Source: Staphylococcus argenteus
Lineage (GTDB): Bacteria; Bacillota; Bacilli; Staphylococcales; Staphylococcaceae
Reading direction: 5' to 3'
Assembly: GCF_000236925.1 (NCBI RefSeq)
Contig: NC_016941.1
Span: 1,674,001-1,738,000 of the forward strand
DNA length: 64,000 nucleotides
Part shown: positions 1 to 8,587 of the stretch, one piece after another
Layout of the letters: each line of letters begins with the position of its first letter
How positions within the stretch are numbered: position 1 is the first letter of the stretch
Program-made: the position numbers and the translations under genes
Notes under the pieces: model-generated
Told to the model about the DNA's origin: nothing
Seen by the model: the letters and a program-made list of their open reading frames with translations, nothing else
Database searches by the model: none

Positions 1-466
1 TCGTAGTGCATGATGCGTTACTAAAAATATCATATTCCTCAACATCTAATTGATGATCATTTACGCCTTTAACAACCATTTGAACATGACCACCTTTTGA
101 TGGACCGGTTAATAATACTTTTTTAGCACCAGCTTTAATATGCGCAATAGCTTTATCTCCATGGTTAAATTTACCAGTAGCATCTATTGCAATATCAATA
201 TCCAATTCTTTCCAAGGCAAGTTTTCAGGATTTCTATCAGCTACCAATTTAATTTGATGTTCACCAACTTGTAAACCATTTTCGATTGGTTCGACTTTTA
301 AATCATACTTACCATGTGTTGTATCAAAATTGATTAAATGTGCAATTGTTTCGGGTGGATAACTAGCATTAATTGCTACTACATTAAGATTTTTATTTTG
401 TAATGCAATACGTAATACCATTCTTCCAATTCTACCCATACCATTAATTGCAATATTCGTTGACAT
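1..466 (-). CDS. gapB: Glyceraldehyde-3-phosphate dehydrogenase 2, 5' part (cut by window edge)
   Basis: NAD(P)-dependent glyceraldehyde-3-phosphate dehydrogenase of the GapB/GapA2 type, which in Firmicutes works mainly in the gluconeogenic direction. The first 155 codons are present. They start MSTNIAINGMGRIGRMVLR, the Rossmann dinucleotide-binding loop, and run to SNASCTT, which holds the catalytic cysteine just at the window edge. The ATG at 466 is preceded by an AAGGGG ribosome site. Gene order next to coaE-mutM-polA fits gapB of S. aureus. A decayed insertion sequence lies directly upstream, and a cre-like site sits in the promoter region. The catalytic domain lies outside the window. 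Confidence 0.93.
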   Translation of the reverse strand, partial: MSTNIAINGMGRIGRMVLRIALQNKNLNVVAINASYPPETIAHLINFDTTHGKYDLKVEPIENGLQVGEHQIKLVADRNPENLPWKELDIDIAIDATGKFNHGDKAIAHIKAGAKKVLLTGPSKGGHVQMVVKGVNDHQLDVEEYDIFSNASCTT

Positions 467-530
467 TAAAAGCACCCCTTGATTTTTATGTGTTATACTT
501 TATGGAATTAGTATAGCATATTATATGAAA

Positions 531-548
531 TTTGAAAGCGTTTTCTAA
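531..548 (-). promoter_or_regulatory. cre-like site (CcpA) in the gapB promoter region
   Basis: TTTGAAAGCGTTTTCTAA matches the consensus WWTGNAARCGNWWWCAWW at 17 of 18 positions. On the minus strand it overlaps a possible -35 (TTTCAA), 16 bases from a TATACT -10. That position suits glucose repression of a gluconeogenic gene. Binding is inferred. Confidence 0.6.
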
Positions 549-605
549 AAAATCGTTTATCTTTTTATAAAAAAGAGCCATTAGGCTGGGACATTAAATT
601 CTTAG

Positions 606-1950
606 TCAATGTAAAAAGCTGAATTCTATCAAATAATTAATAGAATTCAGCTTTTTCAAATGTATTTGATAATATATAGCTCGTCGAGCTGCTATTTTCC
701 TTATATTAAGTGCCATTAATACAAAACCTAGCTCTCGTTTAACTTTACTTTTCCTCGAACTGACATTCGAGTGAAACCCCAAATAGCCTTCATAAATCCA
801 AAAACAGGCTCTACACCAATTTTTCTTTGACTATAGATTTTTTTCGTTTCTGGTTCAGAAAGCTTTTGATTAATTTGGGCTTTAAAGTATTCCCAATTAT
901 AATTCTTCATAATTTTCTTATTGGATTTCGAATTTGGCTTCATGCATTGATTTCTCATAGAACATGCTGAACAGTCATCACATTCATATAGTTTGAAGTC
1001 ACGTTTAAAACCATATCTATCATTACGGTATGCATATCTTTTAAAACCTATTCTTTTGTTATTAGGACATATAAATTCATCATTAAGTTCGTCATATTTC
1101 CAATTTTGAGTATTGAAAATGTCACCTTTAAACTTTCTAGTTTTATCTTTAATAAACATGCCATACGTAATAAGTGGCGTATTATTAAAGTCATCTATAA
1201 TAGCCATATAGTTTTACTCACTACCATAACCTGCATCAGCTACAATATACTCTGGTAAAAAACCGAAGGTATTTTGAATCATTGTTAAAAATGGAATTAA
1301 AGTTCTAGTATCTGTTGGGTTTTGAAATAGGTCATAGGATAAAACAAATTTAGAATTTGTCGCTATTTGTAAATTGTATCCTGGCTTAAGTTGGCCATTT
1401 TTCATATGGTCTTCCTTCATTCTCATAAAAGTTGCATCATGATCAGTTTTAGAAAAGCTATTTCTATCTTTAAGAATCGATTTTTGTTCTTCATATTAAC
1501 GTTTTCTTTCAGAATAATCATCAAATTTATTTTTGAACTTCTTAATCTCAGTTCTTTTTTTACGGGTCTGTTTTCTAATTTGAGCACAATCTTCGTTCTT
1601 AATAGAATGATTTAAATCTTCGATTTCTTTATCTAAATGACTATCAATTAAATCAATTTCTTCTATTGTTAAATCGCTATCTCCATCTTCTTTATTGTCT
1701 ATAATTTTTTTCTCCAACTAAGTCACGATATAATGCTTTTGAATTTTCGTTCAATTTCGATTCGTGATTTTGAATACTTTTCTTCCACACAAATGTATAC
1801 CTATTGGCACTAGCTTCTACTTTTGTACCATCAATAAAAATTGAATTATCATCGATAAGATTTTGCTTTAAACATTGACTATGGAACTGAATAAATAAAG
1901 ATTCAATTAACGCATCAGTATTTGGATTCACTCTAAAACGATTAATAGTT
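606..1950 (-). pseudogene. IS1182-family transposase, N-terminally truncated and degenerate
   Basis: Fragments in several frames add up to one DDE transposase. They start in the segment around RVNPNTDALIESLF (1931), shift frame near 1700, meet an in-frame TAA near 1493 and another near 1213, and shift again near 745. The last frame continues with KRELGFVLMALNIRKIAA to about 606. The DGTKVEA motif and a Cys-rich stretch (CDDCSACSMRNQC) are typical of these transposases. About 105 N-terminal codons are deleted compared with the copy at 59277-59784. It cannot make an active enzyme. Confidence 0.82.
613..656. terminator. Perfect 17-bp hairpin at the 3' end of the left IS copy
   Basis: AAAAAGCTGAATTCTAT (613-629) pairs perfectly with 640-656 around a 10-base loop. 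The arms end in A and T runs on both strands, so it could terminate in either direction. It lies in the last codons of the broken transposase and may shield gapB from transcription coming from the IS side. Confidence 0.55.
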
Positions 1951-2056
1951 TTATACGAAAGTGTCTTATTTTTTAAAAGTATTTCAAAGTAAAATTACAT
2001 GTTAATACGTAGTATTAATGGCAAGACTCCTGAGGGAGCAGTGCCAGTCGAAGACA

Positions 2057-2116
2057 GGGGCCCCAACACAGAAGCTGACATAAAGTCAGCTTACAACAAT
2101 GTGCCAGTTGGGGTGG
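2057..2116. repeat. STAR-like hairpin cassette A
   Basis: The outer stem is CCCCAAC (2061-2067) with GTTGGGG (2107-2113). The inner stem is AAGCTGAC (2072-2079) with GTCAGCTT (2085-2092). The left part read in reverse contains TGTGTTGGGGCCCC, which fits the published S. aureus STAR consensus TNTGTTGNGGCCCN. It is inserted in the non-coding end of the IS remnant and is absent from the matching place near 59990. Confidence 0.65.
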
Positions 2117-2135
2117 CTGAGACGGCACCCTAGGA

Positions 2136-2193
2136 AGGGACCCGTCATAAAAAATTCTATTTATAGAATTTTACAATAATGTGCCAGACGGGC
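2136..2193. repeat. STAR-like hairpin cassette B
   Basis: It has the same plan as the cassette at 2057 with different stem bases. The outer stem is CCCGTC (2141-2146) with GACGGG (2187-2192). The inner stem is AAAATTCTAT (2151-2160) with ATAGAATTTT (2163-2172). The linker TTACAATAATGTGCCAG is shared with the other cassettes. The base changes are paired, so the fold is kept while the sequence is not. Confidence 0.6.
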
Positions 2194-2233
2194 ATAGCGA
2201 AGCCATTCAATACGAAGTATTGTATAAATAGAG

Positions 2234-2285
2234 AACAGCAGTAAGATATTTTCTAGTTGAAAATTATCTTACTGCTGTTTTTTAG
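2234..2285 (+). terminator. 15-bp hairpin with T tract, downstream of coaE
   Basis: AACAGCAGTAAGATA (2234-2248) pairs with 2265-2279, followed on the plus strand by a run of T. It is part of the repeated IS end and appears almost unchanged at 60054-60099. It could stop transcription from both sides, including the polA-mutM-coaE operon. Confidence 0.55.
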
Positions 2286-2320
2286 GGATTTATGTCCCAG
2301 CCTCATGACTTCTATAAATA

Positions 2321-2941
2321 TTATTCTTCTCCATAGTTTGGCTTTTCAATATATCCTTCTTCTTCTAACAATCTTTCGAGGTTTTGTTTTAACTCTAACT
2401 TATCTCCTAGATTATCAATAACATGATCAGCCATTCTACTTTTCTTATCAATAGAAATTTGACTATACACACGCGCTTTTGCATCTTCTAACGATAAATC
2501 GTTACGTTGCATCAATCTATCCATTTGAATACTTTCAGACGTATAAACAACCCACACTTCATCTACTGTGTTTTCTAATTCATTTTCATATAACAACGGA
2601 ATATCCATAATGACATTAAAACCTTGATTTAAATATTCATTCTTTTCAGCTTCCATAATTTCACGAACAATCGGATGAACAATAGCATTTAATTCTAAAC
2701 GTTTTTCTGGTTGATTAAATACTAAATCTCCCATATAATGTCTATCCATTTCACCATTTTCATCAATTGCTTCTTCACCAAAGGTTTCACGTACTTGAGC
2801 TAAACCTTTACTTCCTTTTTCAACAGCTTTTCTCGCTGCTTTATCAGCATCCACTACTTTAAATCCAAAGACCGTTAATAGTTCTGATACTGTTGATTTC
2901 CCTGAGGCAATCCCGCCCGTAAGACCAATAACTTTCGGCAT
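2321..2941 (-). CDS. coaE: Dephospho-CoA kinase
   Basis: Phosphorylates the ribose 3'-OH of dephospho-CoA in the last step of coenzyme A synthesis, using ATP in the cytoplasm. The 206-residue length is usual for the family. The N-terminus shows the P-loop [13 protein letters not shown] (residues 6-18), followed by [11 protein letters not shown] and later [11 protein letters not shown] and a lid-region RMQRNDLS, all typical of CoaE. It starts 15 bases after mutM and is the third gene of a polA-mutM-coaE operon. This association is known in other Firmicutes. Start ATG at 2941. Confidence 0.96.
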   Translation of the reverse strand: MPKVIGLTGGIASGKSTVSELLTVFGFKVVDADKAARKAVEKGSKGLAQVRETFGEEAIDENGEMDRHYMGDLVFNQPEKRLELNAIVHPIVREIMEAEKNEYLNQGFNVIMDIPLLYENELENTVDEVWVVYTSESIQMDRLMQRNDLSLEDAKARVYSQISIDKKSRMADHVIDNLGDKLELKQNLERLLEEEGYIEKPNYGEE

Positions 2942-2956
2942 AATCTCACTCTTTCT

Positions 2957-3829
2957 TTATTTTTGACATACTGGACAAAAATGACTATTTCTTGTCGCAA
3001 TGATTTTTGTTTCTATTGGACTATTACAAACTTTACAAGTTGCTTGTTTATAAACATTTAGATGTAATTGCATTTCACCTGTTTTTCCATCGGCATGACG
3101 GTAATCTGAAATACTTGTTCCACCATATTTTATACCTTCTTCTAAAACTTCTCGAACGTAATAAAATACCATTTCTTGTTGCTGATGTGATAAATCTTTT
3201 ACTTTTTTATCAGGTAGCACACCTGCACGGAATAATGCTTCACAAGCATATATATTTCCGCAACCAGCAATAACTTTATGATCTAGAATAACTTGTTTAA
3301 TCGACTTATTTATATTCGACTTGTGGTTAATTCGATTTAAATAATATGGCATTGCTTCTTTTGTAAAGGGTTCCGGTGCTATTTCTAAAAATGAAGGATA
3401 TGACGCTATAGATGCAACATTTCTAATTTCACCAAATCGACGTATATCAGAATAAATTAACTTTTTACCATTTGAAAGCTCAAATATGACATGCCAATGT
3501 TTACGATAATTTGGTATTTCAATATCATCAAGATTATCTACAATAAAAAAGCCACCTGCCATGCCTAAATGGCTAATCAATGTACGTTGATCATGTTGAT
3601 TATTTAATTGAAAAACAATATATTTACTTCTTCGTTCTACATTAGTAATAGTATAACCCTCTGACAAAGACTTAAATGTATCTAGCTCCATACCCTTTAC
3701 AATTGTTTCTTTGCCTTGTTCTTTTCCTTCGATAACTTTATTCGAAAATATAACTTTATTAATTGATTCATTTATAATGAAAGGTTCAATTCCTCTTTTT
3801 ACATGTTCAACTTCTGGTAATTCTGGCAT
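2957..3829 (-). CDS. mutM: Formamidopyrimidine-DNA glycosylase
   Basis: Base-excision repair enzyme removing 8-oxoguanine and formamidopyrimidines, with AP lyase activity. The mature N-terminus PELPEVE carries the catalytic proline (residue 2) and glutamate. A helix-two-turn-helix region (around DHKVIAGCGNIYACEALF) binds DNA. The C-terminal zinc finger has paired cysteines, CKVCNSP and CPVCQK. The length of 290 residues is standard. It lies 15 bases downstream of polA, a sensible pairing because PolA fills the gap after excision. Confidence 0.96.
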   Translation of the reverse strand: MPELPEVEHVKRGIEPFIINESINKVIFSNKVIEGKEQGKETIVKGMELDTFKSLSEGYTITNVERRSKYIVFQLNNQHDQRTLISHLGMAGGFFIVDNLDDIEIPNYRKHWHVIFELSNGKKLIYSDIRRFGEIRNVASIASYPSFLEIAPEPFTKEAMPYYLNRINHKSNINKSIKQVILDHKVIAGCGNIYACEALFRAGVLPDKKVKDLSHQQQEMVFYYVREVLEEGIKYGGTSISDYRHADGKTGEMQLHLNVYKQATCKVCNSPIETKIIATRNSHFCPVCQK

Positions 3830-3844
3830 ACCGTTTTCCTCTCT

Positions 3845-6475
3845 TTATTTCGCATCATACCAAGTTGCACCATAACTTGAATCTACTTTTAATGGAACAT
3901 CTAATTGTAATGCATTTTCCATAATATCTTCTACAAATTCACTAAATGATTCAACTTCTGATTTAGGTACTTCAAAGATTAATTCATCATGTACTTGCAA
4001 TAAAAGTTTAGCTTGGTATGTTGTGTCTTTCATTTTTTCTGCAAATTTAACCATTGCTAATTTAATGATGTCTGCTGCACTACCTTGTATTGGCGTATTC
4101 ATTGCTGTACGTTCTGCAAATCCACGCAAGTTAAAATTACGACTCGTAATATCAGGTATATATCGACGTCGATGTAATAACGTTTCAACATAACCTAAGG
4201 CTTTTGCATCCTTAACAATATCAGACATATATTGTTTTACACCTGGGAAACTTGCCAAATAGTCATCAATAAACGCTTTCGCTTTTTTCCTAGTGATACC
4301 TAAACTTTGACTTAAACCATAGTCACTTATTCCATAAACTATACCAAAGTTAACAGCTTTTGCTTGTCGACGCATTAAACTATCAACTTGGTCCGCTTCA
4401 ACACCAAACACTTTCATGGCAGTTGCTGTATGAATATCATCGCCATTAATAAATGCTTCTTTCATACTTTCATCTTGTGTAATATGCGCTAGCACTCGTA
4501 ATTCGATTTGAGAGTAGTCAGCTGATAATATAACACTATCTTTAGACGTTGGTTTAAATGCTTTTCTAATTTTGCGTCCTTCTTCAAGTCTAACTGGAAT
4601 ATTTTGTAAATTTGGATCCACGCTTGATAAGCGACCTGTTTGTGCTAGTGTTTGATTAAAACGTGTATGGATACGTTGATCGTCACTTACCACTTTTTGT
4701 AATCCTTCAACGTATGTCGATTGCAATTTTGATAATTGACGATATTCTAAAATATACTCAATTATTGGATGTTCACCTTGCAATTGTTCTAAAACATCAA
4801 CTGCTGTTGAATAGCCTGTCTTCGTCTTTTTAATAACTGGTAATTTCAATGTTTCAAATAACACAACGCCTAATTGTTTTGGTGAATTGATATTAAATGC
4901 TTCACCAGCAGCCTCATGAATATTTTTTATTAAGACATCTAATTTTTGTTGGATTTCTATCTCCATTTCCTTTAAATCATTAATGTCAGTATATATACCT
5001 GTTTCTTCCATTTTACTTAAAATTTGAGCAAGAGGGAGTTCTAAATCAGCTAATAGTTCAACTTGATTATATTCTTCTAATTGCTTATCCATATTTGGTT
5101 TTGAAAAATAAATTGCATCAGTAATAGACGCTACATATGGGTTTAAGACATTATCTTCAGGTACTTTAAACTTTTTACCCTTACCATAAATACTAACGTC
5201 ATCTTTTACAAAACTTTGACCATATAAAGAAACAACTGATTGAACGTCGCTAATTGTGCGAGATGGGTCAATAATATAACTAGCTAACATGATATCGAAA
5301 GTAATATTTTGAATATTTATGTTTAAGCGATGAGATGCAACATATGTTTTTTTGGCATCATAAACAACCTTTTTCGTATTTGGGTTCTCCAACCATTTAA
5401 CTAATTCTTTATGTTTCTTAATGTCTTCAGCATTAATAACTACATGTTTATCACCTGTAAATAAAGAGAATTTTAAAATATTGTCTTTTAAATAATTGCC
5501 TCCGTCTAATTCTAAATGGATAGCAGCTTCTTTTAATGAATCAAAATCTACTTTGTCAAATGTTGTCTCTATATCAAAAGTCTTCTCTTCTGACTCCGCT
5601 TTACCTACTGTTTGATCTAAATCACCTAGTAATTGTTTGAATTCTAACTTCTTAAATAATTCAATTTTTTCTTGCTGGTCATTTTGATTAGTCATTAATG
5701 TATCTTCTAAACTAACTTCTATTGGGCTATCCACATTAATCGTTGCTAATTCTTTACTCATTAATGCATCTTCTTTACTATTTTCAAGTTTCTCTTTTAA
5801 CTTTTTACCTGAAACTTCTTCTAGATGCTCATAAACGCCTTCTACTGTATTAAATTGATTTAATAATTTAATAGCCGTTTTTTCACCAACACCCGCAACT
5901 CCTGGTATGTTATCAGATGAATCTCCCATTAAACCTTTCATATCAATGATTTGACTAGGTGTTAATCCATTATATTTTTCTGAAATAAATTCAGGCGTAT
6001 AATGATCTACATCAGTAACACCTTTTTTAGTGTAATAAATCGTTACATTGTCAGTAGCTAGCTGTGTTAAATCTCGATCCCCAGTAATGATAATTGTTTG
6101 AAATCCAGCCTTATCTGCTTCTTTACTTAATGTGCCAATAATGTCGTCTGCCTCATAATTATCTAATTCATAACGTTTAATATGATAAGCATCTAATAGT
6201 TGACGTATATACGGAAACTGTTCACTTAATTCTGGTGGTGTCTTTTGACGCCCACCTTTATACTCACTGTACTTTTCGTGTCTGAAAGTTGTTTTACCTG
6301 CATCAAACGCAACTAAAAAATGATCTGGTTTTTCTTCTTTTAAAATTTTCTCTAATAACATAGCAAAACCATATACAGCATTAGTATGAATGCCAGCTTT
6401 GTTTGATAACAAAGGTAACGCATAAAAAGCTCTAAAACTTAAGCTATTACCATCAATTAATACTAATTTATTCAC
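3845..6475 (-). CDS. polA: DNA polymerase I
   Basis: Repair and Okazaki-fragment maturation polymerase of 876 residues. The N-terminal 5'-3' exonuclease domain (about residues 1-290) shows LVLIDGNSLSFRAFYALP and the metal-binding DNYEADDIIGTL. The middle 3'-5' exonuclease-like domain lacks the usual acidic residues, as in Bacillus PolI. The C-terminal polymerase domain has SADYSQIELRVLAH (motif A), RRQAKAVNFGIVYG (O helix) and LLQVHDELIFE (motif C). It heads the operon with mutM and coaE. Upstream is the terminator of the split membrane-protein gene. Confidence 0.97.
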   Translation of the reverse strand: MNKLVLIDGNSLSFRAFYALPLLSNKAGIHTNAVYGFAMLLEKILKEEKPDHFLVAFDAGKTTFRHEKYSEYKGGRQKTPPELSEQFPYIRQLLDAYHIKRYELDNYEADDIIGTLSKEADKAGFQTIIITGDRDLTQLATDNVTIYYTKKGVTDVDHYTPEFISEKYNGLTPSQIIDMKGLMGDSSDNIPGVAGVGEKTAIKLLNQFNTVEGVYEHLEEVSGKKLKEKLENSKEDALMSKELATINVDSPIEVSLEDTLMTNQNDQQEKIELFKKLEFKQLLGDLDQTVGKAESEEKTFDIETTFDKVDFDSLKEAAIHLELDGGNYLKDNILKFSLFTGDKHVVINAEDIKKHKELVKWLENPNTKKVVYDAKKTYVASHRLNINIQNITFDIMLASYIIDPSRTISDVQSVVSLYGQSFVKDDVSIYGKGKKFKVPEDNVLNPYVASITDAIYFSKPNMDKQLEEYNQVELLADLELPLAQILSKMEETGIYTDINDLKEMEIEIQQKLDVLIKNIHEAAGEAFNINSPKQLGVVLFETLKLPVIKKTKTGYSTAVDVLEQLQGEHPIIEYILEYRQLSKLQSTYVEGLQKVVSDDQRIHTRFNQTLAQTGRLSSVDPNLQNIPVRLEEGRKIRKAFKPTSKDSVILSADYSQIELRVLAHITQDESMKEAFINGDDIHTATAMKVFGVEADQVDSLMRRQAKAVNFGIVYGISDYGLSQSLGITRKKAKAFIDDYLASFPGVKQYMSDIVKDAKALGYVETLLHRRRYIPDITSRNFNLRGFAERTAMNTPIQGSAADIIKLAMVKFAEKMKDTTYQAKLLLQVHDELIFEVPKSEVESFSEFVEDIMENALQLDVPLKVDSSYGATWYDAK

Positions 6476-6671
6476 AATTTTAACCTCCAGAACTAATTTA
6501 TTTATATTTTAGCATATTCGTCAGCCATGTCGTAATTAAAGAAACTATTGCCTGTATTATTTGTAATTCATCAACTGTCAGCCCTATAATTTTCGATAAA
6601 TAAAAATAAATTATTGTAACAAATGAATACTATCTATTAAAGAATAGATTTTTTTTATTTACACAAAAAAA

Positions 6672-6703
6672 GCATAAGCATGATAATACGTGCATGCTTA
6701 TGC
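6672..6703 (-). terminator. Intrinsic terminator of the split membrane-protein gene
   Basis: GCATAAGCATG (6672-6682) pairs perfectly with CATGCTTATGC (6693-6703). On the minus strand it is followed by a run of seven T. It ends transcription of the gene whose 3' half is at 6735-7271 and separates it from polA. The 6476-6671 stretch before polA is AT-rich with no gene. Confidence 0.8.
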
Positions 6704-6734
6704 CTCATAATTTAAGTTTGTAATCTAGTATCAC

Positions 6735-7271
6735 TTATGATTCGTCTGAACCAAAAGGTATATATTTGACTTTAGTCATTTTTGGTAATTCTTCATAATT
6801 GTTAAACCACTCTTGATAGTTCTTATTTATTGGTGACGGATGGTGCATATAATGCTCAAATGGCAACGATTCAACAGTATAAACTTCCCGCCGTGGATGA
6901 TCTTTAATTTGTTGTTTTAATAACTGAATTCTTTGTTCATGTTCAAAGTGTACATAACTGAATGCACTTAAATACACCATTGCTAATACTATAGCGGTAC
7001 CTTTAATATACTTAATATCAATCGTTTTATATTTTCGAAATTCTTTTATTAAAATGATTAAAATTATGACATGTAAAGTATATACGACTAAAAAGTTGCC
7101 TGGTTCAATGGGCGTTACAATGACTAGTGTCATTGCTGCCATTAAAATTGAAATAAGTAATATATATAGTGTGATTTGCGTTTTTTGGTCAGTTATACAT
7201 AGATATATTCCGACAAACAATGATAATGCAAAATAACCACACACAATAATATTCACAAAACTAACCAAGCC
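6735..7271 (-). pseudogene. Multi-TM membrane protein (DUF6056-like), 3' half separated by ICE insertion
   Basis: The C-terminal 177 codons of a membrane protein whose first 318 codons lie at 21788-22741 on the far side of the integrated element. Joining the two halves through one copy of GGC (minus strand) gives FLLNG followed by LVSFVNIIVCGYFALSLF, a continuous frame of 495 codons. This half has four or five hydrophobic segments and a soluble tail. A TTG at 7268 could in theory restart translation, but no ribosome site precedes it. The DUF6056 name is recalled, not computed. The function is unknown. Confidence 0.85.
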
Positions 7272-7272
7272 A
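7269..7272. repeat. Left target-site duplication of the ICE (GCC, or GCCA)
   Basis: GCCA here and at 21788-21791 flank the element. Keeping one copy restores the interrupted gene. Three bases (GCC) agree with what is reported for ICE6013. The fourth base may be chance. Confidence 0.75.
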
Positions 7273-7292
7273 ATGTCAGTGTTTTTATTGGT

Positions 7293-7358
7293 GGTGTAAA
7301 CTCTAGTTAACAGTTAATTCTTATGAAAGGAATTGATAATTATGACTGAGTTTACACC
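7293..7358. promoter_or_regulatory. 11-bp perfect dyad bracketing the first ICE gene start
   Basis: GGTGTAAACTC (7293-7303) and GAGTTTACACC (7348-7358) are exact inverted copies 44 bases apart. The ribosome site and start codon of the first gene lie in the loop. It could be an operator bound by the HTH-like product of that gene, a translation-blocking hairpin, or a transposase-binding subterminal repeat. These are inferences. Confidence 0.5.
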
Positions 7359-7626
7359 TTTTTTTGATGGTTCAAATCAATTAAATTATCTTAAATTTGT
7401 AATTTTAAGATTTCATGGTATTTCTAAAAGAAAAATTTGTAAAATGTATAATTTTGCATATTTTCGTATATTAGAAGTTTGTGAAATGGCAAAAAAGAAT
7501 GATTATCGATTTACTTATAAGGATTATAAATTTTTAAAACAATATGGTGTGTCTAATACATTTATTTGTAAGATGTATCATATTTCAATTGAAGACTTAG
7601 AATTTTTTGAGGTGATGAACCGATAG
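7342..7626 (+). CDS. Small HTH-repeat protein, possible ICE regulator
   Basis: A 94-residue basic protein with no recognised family name. The ATG at 7342 is used because AAAGGA at 7326-7331 is well spaced. A TTG three codons upstream is less likely. Two similar helix-turn-helix-like blocks are visible: HGISKRKICKMYNF (near residue 26) and YGVSNTFICKMYHIS (near residue 67), each followed by an acidic helix. The pattern G-[IV]-S-x-x-x-I-C-K-M-Y is shared, so the protein looks like an internal duplication of a resolvase-type HTH. It is the first gene of the ICE and stands next to a dyad that brackets its own start. A DNA-binding regulatory or end-binding role is inferred. Confidence 0.7.
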   Translation: MTEFTPFFDGSNQLNYLKFVILRFHGISKRKICKMYNFAYFRILEVCEMAKKNDYRFTYKDYKFLKQYGVSNTFICKMYHISIEDLEFFEVMNR

Positions 7627-7776
7627 GTTTGATTAAAAATATGATAGGTCAGGAGAAGCATAGACACTCCATTATCAAAAATGCAGTGGTACGGATTTGC
7701 GGGAGTTATTCCTATTCGTGCGACCCTTTAGAAGTCGTTTAATTTTATTAAAAATTTTGTAAAGGATGGATATATT

Positions 7777-8097
7777 ATGAAACCAGTATTGGATATTAAA
7801 AAAACTTTAGGACAATTAAACTTTTTAGGTGTAGATGAAAAATATAAATATGAAAATGGAGAGCGTACTGATAAAACTGTTTATGCATATAAATTAGCGA
7901 GTCAAGAGCAAGGCGAACAAATCACTGTTAAAACGCCTAATAAAGTAGAATTAAACTATTTACAAGAATGCGAATTAGTTGAACCAGACGTTAAAATGTA
8001 TGTTCAAATGTCAGGCGATTTTGGAACTATCGCATATAGCTGGAATGCAGAAGATATTAAAGTAGTTGGTTCTAATAGTGCACTTAAACAAAAATAA
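7777..8097 (+). CDS. DUF961-like (YdcP/HelP-type) ICE protein
   Basis: A 106-residue cytoplasmic protein. The segment DIKKTLGQLNFLGVDEKYK followed by a beta-rich region and VKTPNKVELNY resembles the DUF961 proteins of Tn916 (Orf22/23) and ICEBs1 (YdcP/HelP). HelP is an OB-like single-strand DNA-binding helicase-processivity factor needed for rolling-circle replication of ICEBs1. It lies upstream of the relaxase, as in those elements. The ATG at 7777 has AAAGGATGG in front. The family call rests on recalled similarity, and the function is inferred from position and family. Confidence 0.7.
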   Translation: MKPVLDIKKTLGQLNFLGVDEKYKYENGERTDKTVYAYKLASQEQGEQITVKTPNKVELNYLQECELVEPDVKMYVQMSGDFGTIAYSWNAEDIKVVGSNSALKQK

Positions 8098-8110
8098 TTA
8101 GGTGATGTAA

Positions 8111-8413
8111 ATGGATTATTATACAGCAGATAGATTATATCGCTACACAAATAGTTCAAATTTGAGTGAACCTATTTTAAACTATGTTGCTAGTCGTATA
8201 AATTGGGGCGATAAAGTTTCATTAATGACTTTAGCTAAAGAAATACAGTCTAAATTTAATGATAGTTACGTTAAAGAAAATACGGTAAAAGGTCGGCCTA
8301 AAATTTACGCTGACCTTTGTCTATTGTGTATGAGCTTGAGTGAAGCAGGACATGGCAGAATGCTACAAGTGAATTTGGAAGATTGTATTTATATTGGCGA
8401 TATTGATGTTTAA
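8111..8413 (+). CDS. ICE protein of unknown function
   Basis: A 100-residue soluble protein starting MDYYTADRLYRYTN, 13 bases after the DUF961-like gene, with TTAGGTGATG as ribosome site. It includes WGDKVSLMTLAKEIQSKF and a KGRPKIYADLCLLC helix, with no signal peptide or membrane segment. The alpha-helical beginning (EPILNYVASRINWGDKVSLMTLAKEI) is reminiscent of a winged-helix. No family was recognised. Its place between the HelP-like gene and oriT suggests a part in DNA processing, which is only inference. Confidence 0.72.
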   Translation: MDYYTADRLYRYTNSSNLSEPILNYVASRINWGDKVSLMTLAKEIQSKFNDSYVKENTVKGRPKIYADLCLLCMSLSEAGHGRMLQVNLEDCIYIGDIDV

Positions 8414-8433
8414 CATATAGTATTAGTGATTTA

Positions 8434-8570
8434 ACATGACCGTGTAGCTTTTAGCGTATGCAGGCGCAGAAATGCAAGCACGGAGTGCGTTAAGCATTTG
8501 GGCGGAGCCTGCGACAAATACGCGTTAAGAAAGCAAGAACGGTCATGTATCAAATCGCTTGCGATTTGAT
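8434..8570 (+). other. Highly structured non-coding region, candidate single-strand origin (sso)
   Basis: ACATGACCGT (8434-8443) pairs with ACGGTCATGT (8539-8548). Nested inside are TTAGCGTATGCAGGC against GCCTGCG...TACGC, GCAC against GTGC, and AAATGC against GCATTT. A separate perfect hairpin, ATCAAATCGC/GCGATTTGAT (8549-8570), follows. The segment contains TAGCGT, like the CS-6 motif of ssoA-type plasmid origins. It is far more GC-rich than its surroundings and ends at the relaxase ribosome site AGGAGG (8571-8576). A lagging-strand origin is inferred; an mRNA control structure is the alternative. Confidence 0.5.
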
Positions 8571-8587
8571 AGGAGGCATAAATAAAT

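Larger units (their letters stand above)
583..2303 (-). mobile_element. Decayed IS1182-family insertion sequence (left copy)
   Basis: The unit is bounded by 12-bp perfect inverted repeats, AGGCTGGGACAT at 583-594 and ATGTCCCAGCCT at 2292-2303. It holds a broken transposase gene (606-1950) and a non-coding end of about 340 bases with two hairpin cassettes. The transposase lacks its N-terminal third, joined abruptly to the non-coding end near 1950-1961. No clear target duplication was seen. The IS1182 assignment is by recall of S. aureus transposases. Confidence 0.72.

Noticed and set aside
6735..7268. Separate gene starting with TTG at 7268
   Set aside because: No ribosome site precedes it, and the sequence joins in frame to the half at 21788-22741.
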